DNA of 64,000 nt from contig JACGCN010000005.1 in NCBI GenBank assembly GCA_014905825.1, forward strand, positions 372,001 through 436,000, written 5' to 3'. Positions 35,492 through 47,687 of the stretch are shown here, in pieces; the stretch's first letter is position 1, and each line of letters opens with the position of its first letter. This DNA is from Lyophyllum atratum. Its lineage: Eukaryota > Basidiomycota > Agaricomycetes > Agaricales > Lyophyllaceae. Under the pieces are notes generated by a model, which was given only the letters and a program-made list of their open reading frames with translations, was not told where the DNA came from and did no database searches. A program made the position numbers and the translations under genes.

Positions 35492-37879
35492 TTGGGTGAC
35501 TGGGGTATCTGCTTCGATGATGGTAGATGGCGCCGAGTAGGACCGCTACCCTGCAGTTACCTGTATATCTGCGTCAAACTGTGGTCGTCCTTGGATGACC
35601 TGGCTGAGAGAATCGTGAATTTTCAAGCTCAACTGACATATGCAGGCGGTCTCAGAGTTCTTTAAATACGTGGCCAGACACTCTAAGCCGTATGATGAAC
35701 TCCGCCGCCTGCTCACCCGTGCGACCAGGTACATGGCGTCAAATTAGTCTGGCCAGTTCTATTTCATTGGTATGTTCGATCGGGCATGCGGAATGTTGTC
35801 AGAACGTTCCGAAGCTGTGAGTAAACTCCCTTACCGTACTTGATCCCGGGCAGTGGACTCTTGGTCGACTCGACAACATTTCGGACAGTGGATGTAAAGC
35901 CGAGAATGTGGAACACCCGCGATGCTGCTTCGGTCGACTATGAGCGGCTGCGACGGGAAATGGAGAGGCCGCTCGCCTCACATCACAAGCGCGTTCAAAG
36001 ACAAAGAAAATAGAGCTGTCGCACTTGAACGCGCATTATAATGAGGACTGAGAGAGACATTCTTGAATTCCCAATTTGCACTCCGGAGCTTCAAGCGCTG
36101 AAAATTGTTCATAGAAAAAAGAAGTTACATACTTACGGGGTGCGCAAATTACTGTTAAGTACATCATCGGCGCCTTTATCCAGAAAGTGTCCGGGAGAAC
36201 CACTCTTAGAAGGAGGATTGAGATATTGGCAGATAAAGACGTTGACCAATAAACCGGGCATCATCAGCCTCTAAGAAAATCATAAAAACCTAAATTGGCG
36301 ATTACCAGTCCTCAGGGATTGCGCAAGTCAGTCAAAATCCTGGCGTTGGGACATGAAGCAGGAGTAACCCATCCCGGGGACAAGCCTGGACTTGATGGGA
36401 GATGTGGATAATTGATCGGCTACATATGCCTCGCAATCTGCCGTGCCGGCCCTAAACTCCACGCGTCAAAATCCCGAAAAAAATTATTTTCTTCCTATCT
36501 CTGCTTCCTGCCCTTCATGGTTTCCTCATCGGCCTCAACGTCGACTACGTAACCTCAACCGATATCCATGGTGAGCTGCTGTTTCTCTTCGTTGTGCCTC
36601 TTCGAATGGATGATATTTCCAAATTATCTTCGAGTGTCTACCGTCAATACCTAGACATTGACACGATGTGGTTTTTTTTTTGTCATAGTTACACTGATCG
36701 GTTTTCCTCCTCTGGCGTCTTCTCAGACCACGTACTGATTCTCTATGCTTTGCAGGCCTTGCACTCGTGAACGTCGTGTCGAAGATGGTTTGAAGGATCT
36801 CGCAGACGAGGCAGACTCTTCGGTAAGTCCACTTTCTCATCGACTGCCCATCCCCGCATCTCCATCCCACAAAGATGAAACAAGAACAATTCAAACTAGA
36901 GTATATGAGAGCCCAAGGCTCGATGCTTTAAATGTATCTGTCAATCCACTGACATTCATTCTGGTTCACACATCGTTTGTAACTCGTGCTTATTCATCCC
37001 TCTCCTATAGTGCCCAACTGAGGTCATGCTGACCTTGTCCGCTTCGCGTCCATCCTGTACCGATGGTGAGCGTCTTTTCCATGTTCCTGAGTGATGATAC
37101 AAAGGAATTACCGCCTGAACTGCCCTTCGGGGTGGTGTTGACGACAATTCCATGGCTGTATTTTTCGAAATATTCTGACTCCTTTGTCATGTTTAAAGTT
37201 GATCGACATCTTTACTAATATCATCATCTCTATAGACTGGATGTTACTCTGTCGATATGGACTCGACATAGTCATGGTCCCACCGGCTATCATCCAAATG
37301 GTGAGTACAACGGCTGATGCTCGTTTTTCTATGATGTTTTATCACGACGGTCTTCGTATTATCGCTGCCGAAAAGGCCCGCCACAGCTCAAAAAATCGGG
37401 CAACCCCATCTGATTCTCTTCTTGATCCATGCTACTTTCGAACTCTTACTAACTGACGATTTTCGCTTCAGACACGATGTCGAGGTTCGAAGAACGTCCT
37501 GTACTATCAATGTCGATATAGGCAGGTGCCATCAACATGGTAGGTCATCTTTTCTTCGCCCAATTTCTCGAATTCTACCTGCATCGACTATGATGATACA
37601 ATCTTCAACCAAAATATCAACTAGAAGCTGTTGCTGAGCTTCGGCTTTGATTGGATTACTTGCTACTGACTCGTCCTTGATTGTTGCATTATAATTTCGA
37701 GCTAAACGTTAACCATGTCGCGTTTAGATTCTTGTGTTAGACATCTGTAGACCAGCGTACAGGAATATATTGCTTCGACGTTACCTTCTATCATGAACGA
37801 CTCACGTTTTACGGGGTTTGATGCTCAGTGATGCAGTCAAGCCGCAGCCAAGAAAGCTCACTCTAGTGGCCGATACACA
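35492..37879. other. 2.4-kb stretch with possible exon relics
   Basis: Plus-strand frames at 36745-37032 and 37184-37456 contain hydrophobic segments (LIDIFTNIIISIDWMLL, YGLDIVMVPPAII) and might be old exons of a membrane protein related to the remnant downstream, but they do not join convincingly. A poly-T run lies near 36670. Nothing else supported. Confidence 0.35.
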
Positions 37880-38775
37880 TGTATGCCCACTGGGATTACG
37901 CTGAGACTGTCATATCCAAGCCCGATGCTTCTTGAATTCTACAAATACGACGCGGTAGTCGCTCCCGTGGAGGTCGCTTCAGTGTTCTCGGGCGATCAAT
38001 ACCTTGAGACTCGTGGTGTCGAAGAGACTTCGTGGGCGGCTCCATCACAGTCGCCAAGCCTCTCAAACCATACATCAGCGCCTCTCCGATTACGCTGGCC
38101 CTCAATGACACGTGTGTCCTCATCGCCATCTCCTGGCATCTGCTTTCATCCTCGTGGGTGGATCCTAAGACCAAGCCTGGGTCTCTGATCAAGCGCATGG
38201 TGCTCGCGATACGGAGCCTCCCCGCGTTCTCAAAAGCGATTCTCCAGGACGGCCAAGTCTATGAGCTGTAAGCTCCTTTGCGCTGCTTATCTGCTTCCGC
38301 GATACCGAGCTCTTCGTTGACTTTGCCGCTGCGGGTTCTAGGGTTTCCATCGCCAGCAACGTGGTCTCCGTCCTGACCGTTACGCTCCCCGGCATTCCAT
38401 CCCGGATATCGCTTCATGTACCCCTCCAATGCGGTACTTACAAACATGATGGCTCGCCGTGTGTACCGCCATACCATGTTCGGGGACTTAAGGGAGGAAT
38501 TCATCTCCACGTCGTGGACTGCATCGCACGGAGGAGGTTCTAGCGGTGATAATGACCTTCACCCCGCGGAGAAGGGCGAAAACAGTATGAAGGACGAGGC
38601 CACCGGCGTGGGGTATGTAACGAAGTTCTCGCACAGGGATTTGTATGAACGTTTGGCGTCCCAGGCTTCTGCTTGTTCTGCTGGTGGGCGCGATGGTATT
38701 TTTACCCGTCATTCGTGTCTCCATTTGCACGCACAGGAGGCATGTGCACAGTGCAGGGAGCGTGACTGCAGCTAG
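37880..38775 (+). pseudogene. Frameshifted remnant of an Agaricomycete multi-pass membrane protein
   Basis: One frame carries PLKPYISASPITLALNDTCVLIAISWHLL and IRSLPAFSKAILQDGQVYEL. After an intron it continues as VSIASNVVSVLTVTLPGIPS. The continuation expected for this family, YRFMYPSNAVLTNMMARRVY and RHTMFGDLREEF, lies in another frame from about 38405, with no intron signal between. Its polar tail ends at 38775. From memory, Agaricomycete integral membrane proteins of the DUF6533/DUF6534 type end in a similar way (...LQDGQ.YY....YR.MF..PN..L.N.MACRVFR). The upstream exons are missing or decayed. A sequencing indel is the alternative to a true pseudogene. Confidence 0.55.
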
Positions 38776-38944
38776 CTTTATATAGCGCACATAACCACGA
38801 AGATGTATTGAATCTCTATAGACATGGGAAGTTCAATGCACTGTACAGCGGTAAAATTACAGATGGAAAGCGTGCAGAAAGCGAAGAAGTCCATAGCATA
38901 CAATGATACATGATGGCTCGAAGCAACATGCTAGCACCCGGAAA

Positions 38945-40686
38945 TCAGATCACATTGCCTAGGACGTTCCCACTCTCCTGCACCAATCGCCCCTTGACGG
39001 CCTCCAGTGTTTTCTCTCTGCCGTTCAGCACGGTATTGTGACCATCGACTTTGGCGTCGAAGCTCGCAAAGAGTTTCATCTTGGCGCTGGAGCAGATCAA
39101 GAGAGATAAACAAAACAAAAACACGATGAACGAAGTAGGGGGTGCGGAGGAGAAAGAACAGACGTCATGTGGTCCTTCACCTGATATTAATGGGTTATCG
39201 TTAGTATGTAAGTTAGCTGAGTAGCCATTGGGTACTCACGAAGTCAAGGATCTTGCTGTACCGCGCGGCTTGTTCTATGGGTTTCACAGGGTCGGGGAGA
39301 TGGACACTCAAGGAGAATAGAGGCCTACCATCAGCCCCAGCGACCCATTCAGCCATCGTGCATTGCTTCCACCTCACAATGGCCCGTTCATACTGCTCCG
39401 CGTGATCCTCAACGATGATATCGACGTCGCATCCGAGAAGCTTGTCAAGTGCTCCATGGCTTTCGTCTACGTTCTGTTGCTGATGATTGTGGTGTTCGTA
39501 TGAATCCTCCCGGACTCGCTCGTTCGCTGGTGGTGTCAAGGGAAGCTGATGTTGATATGAAGACCGGAAATCGTTGATTAGAACCTCGGGGGTGCGGCGA
39601 TGGTCGCGAGACTCGGCCGAGTGACTTCCTGGGCTCGAAGGGTGGGCCGTGACTGACTTAGCTCTTTGGCTGTATACGTCCTGCGTAGTGATAAAGCTAG
39701 ACACCCAGATAATGAGCATGTCGGTAACGTACGTCTTGGTCCCTGTATCGCTTATAGTTTCCAGCGGCCGGGTTGTGGTCCGAGTCGCTGTCCAGGTCAC
39801 CGCGAGATCGCTTGACCGGTACTAAACTAGTCCTGCTGAAAGCCCGTCTCGCGTCGTCGGCCTCCGGATCCTGGTTAGGTCGAGTCCCATCCGAATTCAG
39901 CACGACACGTTGGGCTCCAAATTGCTTCGGAATCGACATGTCGACATTGAAAGGTAGCAGAGGGACGGGGACGTCTGAATCGGCAGCTACAAAAGGACGC
40001 GTGCTTATAGCCCTAATCGAAGTTGGAGGGCTCGGGAGCTGGGGCTTCTGAGGTTCTGAGGTGTTGTGCGGGTTAGAAAACGAGAATCCGAGTGTAGGAC
40101 TCGATATATGCGCGTCATTCTGAAGTTGGTTGTCGGATGCAGTCTGAGGTACAGATGGGGTGGGCAATCCGGGCATTCTAAACATAGTCTCAGGGTTACT
40201 GGCCGTGTAGACGCCCGAGGCAAGACTATTCGAAAGACTGGGAGAAGATGGTCGAGGCGCATGACGAGGAACGGGCGCGATGATGTTGAACGAGTTGTTA
40301 CGATTCAGCGTCTGCTTCTGCTCCTGGCGGGCCGTCGAGCGTGGATCGGCCGTTCCAGGTCTCAATGGCGCGTTTTCAGTCAGAGCCGCTCTTCGGCTCG
40401 CGTTTTGGTCCTGGACGTGACCTTGCGGAGCTGGGTTTTTGCGCTTCAATAAACTGCCCGTATTCAGAGGTCGATTTATGTTGCCATTCGCGCTTGCTGG
40501 GTTCGTCTTGGCCGATAGAGCATTATAGTCGATAGGCAGAGGTTTGGCAGGGGCGTGAAGTGGGTTAGATAAATCGACTGAAAACTGAGGATTTGTCTTC
40601 TGGATGGCATTCGGTTGGTCGTGAAGGTGAGCCGCCCTGGAAGCTGGTCTAGTACAAGCAGGAACAAAAGGCGTGCGAGCACTCAT
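38945..40686 (-). CDS. Ecm11-like coiled-coil protein (putative meiotic/SUMO-linked factor)
   Basis: Start MSARTPFVPACTRP at 40686; long disordered Ser/Pro/Asn-rich N-terminus with a basic motif VPVKRSRGDL. The exon join is ...KRYRDQD to DVYSQRAKSV. The C-terminal region is ordered: LDKLLGCDVDIIVEDHAEQ, RWKQCTMAEWVAGADG, KILDFVKDHMTAKMKLFAS, DAKVDGHNTVLNGREKTLE, ending QESGNVLGNVI at 38945. The last joins (DF|VKDHMT|AKMKLF) fix two introns. A short W-containing segment followed by a two-helix coiled coil at the extreme C-terminus resembles the Ecm11 domain; in budding yeast Ecm11 is a SUMO-modified part of the synaptonemal complex. The family call is inference from pattern; the gene itself is well supported. 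Confidence 0.6.
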
Positions 40687-41294
40687 GGAAGCAGAGATTG
40701 TGGTGGTAAGAAACAAGGAGTGAATTTCTTCATTGCTGACCGTTTTGTGGCCGGAGAGGCCGGGCCGCCAGACCTGCTCTTCGGCGACTTCAGTTCATTC
40801 AAGAAGATTCAAGACCAAACCTGTCTGCGCGTGAAGGACGCGACCTTCACACTCCTCTATGCGACATCCAGCAGAGAAGTCACATTTGGGAAAATATGGG
40901 TCATTGCGGTGGAGAGTTCCCTGCGAAATCTGGTCATCCCATAGCAATCCCTCACCCACCACTTATGTATTCTTTTGTTGGCTCGATGTTCACGAGCAAA
41001 ATGGAAGCCTCGCCATTCTCGCCACCCCGCAGCGCGAAAATGCACTTCATATGCTCCTGGGCTGGCAATGTCATTCATGTGCATCGGCGACTACAGCAAG
41101 AAAGGCGACTATCCAAGGGAAAACTGAGATTTTGGTCAAACACATCGGCATCGATGCATCAGATGGCCTGTCATGTCCATGTCCCGCGGTCCGCTGCCAT
41201 GGGTGTGGCTGGTAGACGATCTTCACAGAACAATGCAGTGATTTTCGCCATAGGCAAAGGAATGCGCTCCGTTGAACCACCATTTTCCAGTGGC
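40687..41294. other. Intergenic
   Basis: Promoter of the Ecm11-like gene on the left. Short frames on both strands at 40857-41348 have no recognisable domain. Confidence 0.45.
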
Positions 41295-42830
41295 CTAGGA
41301 GGAAACAGGACTAGGTTCTACGATCTGCGCACGCCCCGAGATCAATAGCTTCGCATCTAAAACATTCTCAAAGTCTCTATCCTTCAAGACATCACATTGA
41401 CGATTCGATTCATCCGCGTCTTCCATAAGTCGCGTAATGAACTCCGCAGCACCACTGGTATACAACGCACGCCCCACCGCAAGACGCACATTGCACAGCA
41501 GAGGATGGGGGCCGCAGCGGAGTAGCGGACCTTCGGGTCCGTCCCCGAATCGTATCTCGTCACCGTCGCGGAGGCGGGTCGATCCAATGTTTTGCTCGGA
41601 ATCAAACGAGAAGGTCCGGAGGACGTATTCGACCTTGTTGAAGGCTGTGTTAGCAAAGATTGAGGTAGACGTGGATAGGTGTGGCGCACTTTGCCATGTT
41701 TACGGCTGGGATCGTCGGTGTTGCAACAGGCTTCGATTCCCCATTTGCATAGACGATGGGCAGCGGCGACGTTCGCCTCCATAGCCCATACGTTGTCGAT
41801 CGTATTTGCAAATTCCAATACTTTATCTCGTGCAACTCTTCCACCTAGGACGGCGATGTACTTCAATGTATCAGGCTAGCAGAAATGTCGGCAAGCAGCA
41901 GATACAGAGGAAATGCCAAGCTCTTAGCTGACCTTGGAGCGAACCGAGTCCGGTATCACATGCATGAGAATCGGGTCAACACCTTCCATACCGAAGAAGG
42001 CCATTTTGGTGAGTGGACACGAAGTGCCGTCCCGTTTGAGTGCCTTTCAGAAATCAGCCTTCTGCCAGACGACGCAGAGATGATTGGAATACCGAGAGCT
42101 TTAAAGACTCTTGGCTCTGGGTATGATGCGGCTCCTTGCCAGGGTCATCTCTAGCATTGGTCCCGGTAGGAGGTGAAAAGAACCTCCATATTTGACGGTT
42201 CTCCGAGTTTACGACTGCAACCCTTCGAATTTGAGTGGGCATGAGGCTAGGAAGAAGGAGCACATACATGCTAGGCCAACGTGAGTGAAAACGTCTGCTG
42301 CAAGCTCAAACACGGGAGTGAATTCGACCGTCGCTGATTCTACGCCATCGAATAACGTTTGTTCGGTCTGGCCAACACACGAATAGTCCGCGGTTCTAAG
42401 TCTCTGCACTGAAACCAATACGTCAGAACACGGATGACAGTTGTGAGCCTGTAGCACATACCATTCTCCGAGAATTGAGGATGACACCTCTCGACTGCGT
42501 TCCAGAACTGCTCTAACAAAGTTCCTCTAAGTCTATGCGACTCCATCACGAAGCATGATAGAAGTTTTCGGCATACAGTCTTGAACTCGTGCGCCTGGCT
42601 GTGATCCTCAGGAGTCTCCATACACGATGGGGCGGGCCAATTCCATGCTTCTGCTACCTCAAGAATTGCTAACGCATGCCTGTCCATCGAGATCCTGTGG
42701 ACGAAAGTATCACAGTCTGATCTGTATCGGCATCAACTCGCGGTCAGAGAGTAAACATTAGGAACGCACCTCTTGCAACTCAACGCTCAGAACCAGAGTA
42801 CCATGGGCTGGCCGGTGAGAAGTGCAGCTT
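41295..42830 (-). pseudogene. HNH-nuclease-like gene, copy A (damaged)
   Basis: Agaricomycete HNH_2-type protein. Order: SVELQE near the start; SRMDRHALAILEVAEAWNW-type helix; FELAADVFTHVGLACM; the HNH core KALKRDGTSCPLTKM...PILMHVIPDSVRSK; YIAVLGGRVARDKVLEF; NTIDNVWAMEANVAAAHRLC. The C-terminal GPHPLLCNVRLAVGRALYTSG then AAEFITRLMEDADES is the segment that follows HNH in this family. Disruption: just before KALKRDG copy A reads GCAGAAGGCTGATTTCTGA, with a base missing relative to copy B, creating an in-frame stop. The N-terminal ORF is also interrupted. Introns are present elsewhere, so a functional alternative splice cannot be fully excluded. It lies head-to-head with the kinase-armadillo gene. 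Confidence 0.6.
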
Positions 42831-42859
42831 CTGGCATACAGAAGGCTGGATAGCGCTCT

Positions 42860-43572
42860 GATTCTGCCCCAATTCTTCTACAAAGCTTTCGTGTCCTATA
42901 CACAAAAAATGAATTGGAGTACAGCGGGTGGTGGGTGATGGGAGTAGAGGGACAAGAACGTCTGTGCCAAGCCAGACAAAAATAGAATGCGACCGCGATC
43001 ACTCATTCTGCCGCACAATGACCTCCATCTCTTACATAGTGACCACCATGTCCAGGCCTCGCGCGACTATGGGGGCTATATTCCACGATGTTCACATGGT
43101 TTTGTGAGGCTTTTAGGTGAGTCTTCGCGCGTTTAAGAGTAGAAAACACGTCAATGATGACTGACACCTGACGCTCATCAGAAACCCAGGCCGTGTCGAA
43201 TCTCCGACAAGTTACAATTCGGCGCTGTAAGACCACCTAGCTTCGCTGTGAGTACAAGAAGTCCGAAGCCACCATTTTAACTCTGAGGTTCTTCAGGTCC
43301 AGCTACGATCTTGCCATGCCTCACGAACCTGAACGACCACCGGGAGCCTTCTTTTGCACCCATTTTGCTATTGAACAATGTCCACGTATCCAGTTCGGCC
43401 GGGAACGGTGCAATACGCTCCTCAAACACTACCGCAGTCTGCCCATCCAGGTCAATGTCGAACACCCCATGGACCTCGATACATCGGTGGCCACTCACCC
43501 TGTCCAAAAGTCGCGTATTTCCTCATCTTGCATCGCGTTTGCCAAGACTGACGTCATGTAATTCCTTGGTAG
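42860..43572. other. Region between divergent HNH and kinase genes
   Basis: Probable shared promoter plus unresolved first exon(s) of the kinase gene. A minus frame at 43277-43507 (GVFDIDLDGQTAVVFEERI) looks protein-like but I could not splice it to a start. Confidence 0.4.
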
Positions 43573-46500
43573 ATATTGCACAGGGAAGGGATGTGTGGCT
43601 TGGCTTGCTCACAAGTCTCTCACATGGGCGTTACTGCATCTAGATACAATAACGGTCACCTTGTCCTCGTCAGAAAGCGCGCTGGTGACTGTACTTGAAC
43701 AGAATAAGGTAAGACCCTTGCTTGTGGACTCATAGACGTTTTCCTGACGCGATATCCTTCGCAGCTGGATACTCGTGTTTTACAAACCGATTTCGAGAAG
43801 GCTACCCAGAAAGACTGCGACCATCTGAAGGCATATTTGACGATACTACAAAATACAGACGCGTCATCTCTGGCCTCGATTCTTCAGAGTAATGAACATG
43901 GGAACCCGTACACCGCAAAAGAGTTGGCCACCGCCTTCACGAAAGTACGACATCATACCACCACCCACCAATTGCTCTGCTGATTCCTTTAGTAGCGCGT
44001 GCGAAGTCTCGAGCTCATTGCCACAGAAACCGACGAATTGCTGGAACTCGCAGCATTTCTACGTGTAGCAGCTGCCATATTTCAACGCCTCTCAGGACGA
44101 TCGCCGGATTTTGAGATCCAACCATGGTCTGTGACGAGTCTCGATGTTGATTTTGACGCAGATGACTGTCGGGTCATCGGCCATGGCGCCTTTGCTCGAG
44201 TCGCTGAAGGAAGATGGAATGGAAAGGTGCGGTTGCTTCCCTTCAAATTGTTTTTCACTAGTCCATTGACTTTTGCATCTGCAGCTTGTTGCTGTGAAGG
44301 AAACGTGTCCAAAACTTGAAACCACCAATGAGCGAGCTATAGAGGTGAGTCCCAGACGTTGCACTTTGTCGCGGCTTTTAATGCCTCTCGCAGACCATCA
44401 GACATGAAGTTCAGTTATGGTAAGCGTCGTCCCTGTGTTGATACGGGCTGTATTGATGACCGCACCACCGTCATAGGTCACGCCTCACGCATCCAAATAT
44501 CCTTCCATTCTATGGTGCTTGCCTTGAAGCAGCAAAGGTGACCACACTTTCCACTCTATAAGCCTCTCCATTTACCAGTACCTTGCAGCCCTTCATTGTC
44601 AGTCAGCTCTGCGCATCAGGGAATGCGCTCAGGTACCTTAAACAATGTCCTTCCGCCAGTCGTATCAACCTAGTACGTGAGAATTGACTTCCAAGTACCT
44701 CCCCAATCAAGCCCACAACCATAGCTGCACGATGTCTCTGTTGGCATGATCTACCTACACGATCAAGGCATCATCCACGCCGACCTTAAAGCCGTAAGCC
44801 GATCCCTCCCTTACCCTCCTCTTACAATCTCACCACCCAACCCCGAAAATCCAGTCCAACATCCTCATCGGCCCCTCCACCGAAGCCCTCATAGCCGACT
44901 TCGGCCTCTCCCAAATCCAAGACCAAGTCTCCTCCTCCATCCACATAACCCGCACATCCGCCGACAGAGTCGGGGGTACGTTCCGATGGATGGCGCCTGA
45001 GGTCCTTGAGGGCAGGGGTCTCAATAAGCCTGCGGACCTTTATGGTTTCGCGCTCATTGCTTGGGAGTTTTACACGGGCGGGGCGGTGCCATTCGGGAGC
45101 GTCGTAGATGCCAAGGTGTTCTCGGCGCTGGTGAGGAAGGGGGAGAGACCCGGGCGGCCGGAGGGTGTTGATGAGGGTGTGTGGGGGCTTGTGGAGAGGT
45201 GTTGGAAGCCCGACCCGAGTGAGAGGCCAGACTTTGGGGAGGTGGAGAGGATTTTGGAGGGGTTTATGGCGGGTGGTGGTACGTTTTTCGATGCAATGTT
45301 GGGTAAGGATGATGTTCTGACTGCTTGCTTCCAGAGAGTGAAAGAACAAGTCGAGTGTCTGACGACGCCGCCGCCGCCAGAGGCCCCATCTCTTGCCCGA
45401 CATTGACCGTTTCGCATAGGTCTACTACCTTTCCAGGTAACGCTTCATGAACTTTTGCGGATGTAAATCATAACATTCTTGACGCTTCGACAGACAAATC
45501 TCCACCCCTGAGCCCCGAGACCCCCAGTGGGCGAAAATTCTCGATTAGCGCATTCTCAGACTCGGACTCCAAAGCATCCTTCCTCAAAGACCTAGTGAAC
45601 CAAAAGATCCTTGCCTTCTCCAAGTCGCCCAAACCTCCCCAGTGCATAAGCCCCAAGTCTCGCAATGGTATGTCTCCCTCGGGCCCGCTCCATACTAGCC
45701 TCTCCTGACACTCATCCGGACAGCGGACAAGCATTGTATATCAAGCGACGAGTTAGGCTTCATCTCACACGCGTGCAAAATCCCTTCTTTGTCTCGGATA
45801 TTAGCTGACTCGAAGGATGCTCATGCGATGGACGTCGTTCTGGCCTTTCTATACAACCATTCCTTGAAAGGTGAGTTTCAATTAAGATGGCTCCAAGCCA
45901 ATTTGACGTTGTCATCTTACAGTTGAGGGCGCGTCTGAGATTTTGGACGAAGGGGGCCTATTGCCTGCCGTCGTGGGTCGTCTCCGCCAATCGGGCCTTC
46001 CAGAGAACGAAAAATACCTCATGTCAGGACTTTTGGCAAATCTTGCATGCCATGGTTAGTGAAACCCTTTTCGTCCTCGCTTTCTCATCCGAATCCTGAG
46101 ATCGGCTTTAGGAAAGGGCAGAACAAGTATCTCAGCACAACCTAATACGATCTCGGCTCTGCGGACGTTGTTGACATCTCTTGGATCGATGTCGGTGCAG
46201 GAAAATGCTACCAGATGTTTGTATAACTTGTCGACGGATGGTGAGCCACGTCTGGCCACTCCATATTTACGACAGTCTGAGGATAAACGGCAGATGGAAG
46301 TCATCCCCTTCTTGCAGAATCTGAAGGGATGATAGGCCTCCTTGGACGGCTTCTGTCTCGCACCACGTCCGCGACTGTCGTCAAGAACATTCTTGGGTGC
46401 CTCACCAACCTCTCTCACAAAGGTTCGCTCTACCCCCGCCAGTTACACGACCGTCACTGATCTGGGTATCCAGAACCAGGACGATCTGCCATACTATCCG

Positions 46501-47189
46501 CGCCCGAGACCACGGACGCGTTAATACGGACCTTGCAGCCAGACACAGAGGCTATCACGAAGGAACAAACGTTGCTGTGTCTCGGGAACCTAACGGTAGA
46601 CGGTAAACCCAAGCTTGTCCCCTCTGCATACTGGCGGTTTCTGACCCCCGGTTCCCTGGTAGAAAAAGGAGTAATCGCACTGCTCGCCCATCCGGACCTA
46701 CTACCCGGCCTCTCAACATGCCTCTGCCACGAGTCGCATACTCCAGCCGTCAAAGCGCAGGCTCTGCGGTGTCTGCGAAATCTCGCCAAGTCGGGTATGT
46801 GCTTTCCGTTCCCCATGCCACATGCTTGCTTCATTGTCGAACGTCCGTGATGATTGATATTGATATTGGACACAGATGCGAGTCATGAAGCCATCCGCAA
46901 CAGGCCGGAGATCATGTCGAGTGTGTGTGAGGTGTTGGCTGTGAGAGCGTCATCGAACCAGCAGAAGTATGCGCTGCATTTCCTGCATAGGTTTACCTCC
47001 TCAGGTATGCTAGTCTCGATCTCTTGCGCCTTATGACATGACATTGATTGTGTTATAGAGGTCGGAACCGCATGGCTACAGGGCGAAAAAAAGGTTCATG
47101 GGAACTTACAGTGGATTGTGGATAATGGGCCTTCGGAGGAGCAAACGAGAGCTGCGGATTGTTTGAATCTGGTTCGGGATATTCTTTAG
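43573..47189 (+). CDS. Tyrosine-kinase-like protein kinase fused to armadillo-type repeats
   Basis: Cytoplasmic signalling-type protein. The first Met is not resolved; the readable part starts at GKGCVAWLAHKS. An N-terminal helical region (TRVLQTDFEKATQKDCDHLKA) precedes the kinase. Kinase motifs: P-loop VIGHGAFARVAEGRW; VAVKE; HEVQLWSRLRHPSVLPFYG; catalytic loop IIHADLKASNILI (HAD in place of HRD); IADFGLSQ; GGTFRWMAPEVLEG; RPDFGEV. After a Pro/Ser linker (TTPPPPEAPS, SPPLSPETPSGRKF) come helical repeats: GGLLPAVVGRLRQSGL, YLMSGLLANLACHE, VQENATRCLYNLS, TVVKNILGCLTNLSH, KEQTLLCLGNLTVDG, KAQALRCLRNLAKS, QQKYALHFLHRFTSS. It ends LNLVRDIL at 47189. Catalytic Lys, Asp and DFG are present, so activity is plausible. 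Many short introns. Confidence 0.82.
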
Positions 47190-47687
47190 GGCTGGGAATT
47201 TTGTTTTGGGTTTTGGGGTACTTATGGCATAGAGATAGCAATGTGTGAGTCGGCATGGCCAACGATGGCCCCAGTAGAAAATTAATCCAGAAGCCATGTT
47301 TTAATTTGGGATGCGTCGGTCTTATGTCCAAGATTCGCAACCCGAGTCGAGTAGCTTGACCGAAACATGAAGAAAACTGGCGCATATACACATGCATGTC
47401 GATGCCAGCTACATCGAATTGATCTAGACGTACAGGCGTTCTGCGCATTGACCATCTGGTTTCTCGGATGGCTTGCAACATCCTTAACAGTACTATGCTC
47501 AAGCCGTAGGGCTTCTTCCGTCTCGCCCACAATAATCCCCCACGAACGTCGTCGACACCAACCAAACGAAAACAGCAGCCAAGCAAGCAAGCAATGTACA
47601 AATTACGGCTCAACCAACGCCCAACGGGTCGGGGTAACAAGCAGTCTATCCATCACGCCCAAGTCCCAACCCCCCCAGTCCCACAAA
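47190..47687. other. Convergent 3' flanks
   Basis: No gene between the kinase-armadillo stop and the stop of the RING-like gene. Confidence 0.5.

Larger units (their letters stand above)
41290..47085. repeat. Copy A of an inverted segmental duplication
   Basis: The ends of this block recur in reverse orientation at 60035-62810. HNH part: 41295-43165 (-) matches about 60950-62806 (+). Armadillo part: 46140-47085 (+) matches about 60035-60927 (-). The middle (about 43165-46140) has no counterpart in copy B. Confidence 0.9.

Noticed and set aside
43277..43507. Possible small minus gene (GVFDIDLDGQTAVVFEERI)
   Set aside because: The segment looks protein-like, but the nearest start exon (MTSVLANAMQDEEIRDFW) does not join in phase and it overlaps the expected 5' end of the kinase gene.
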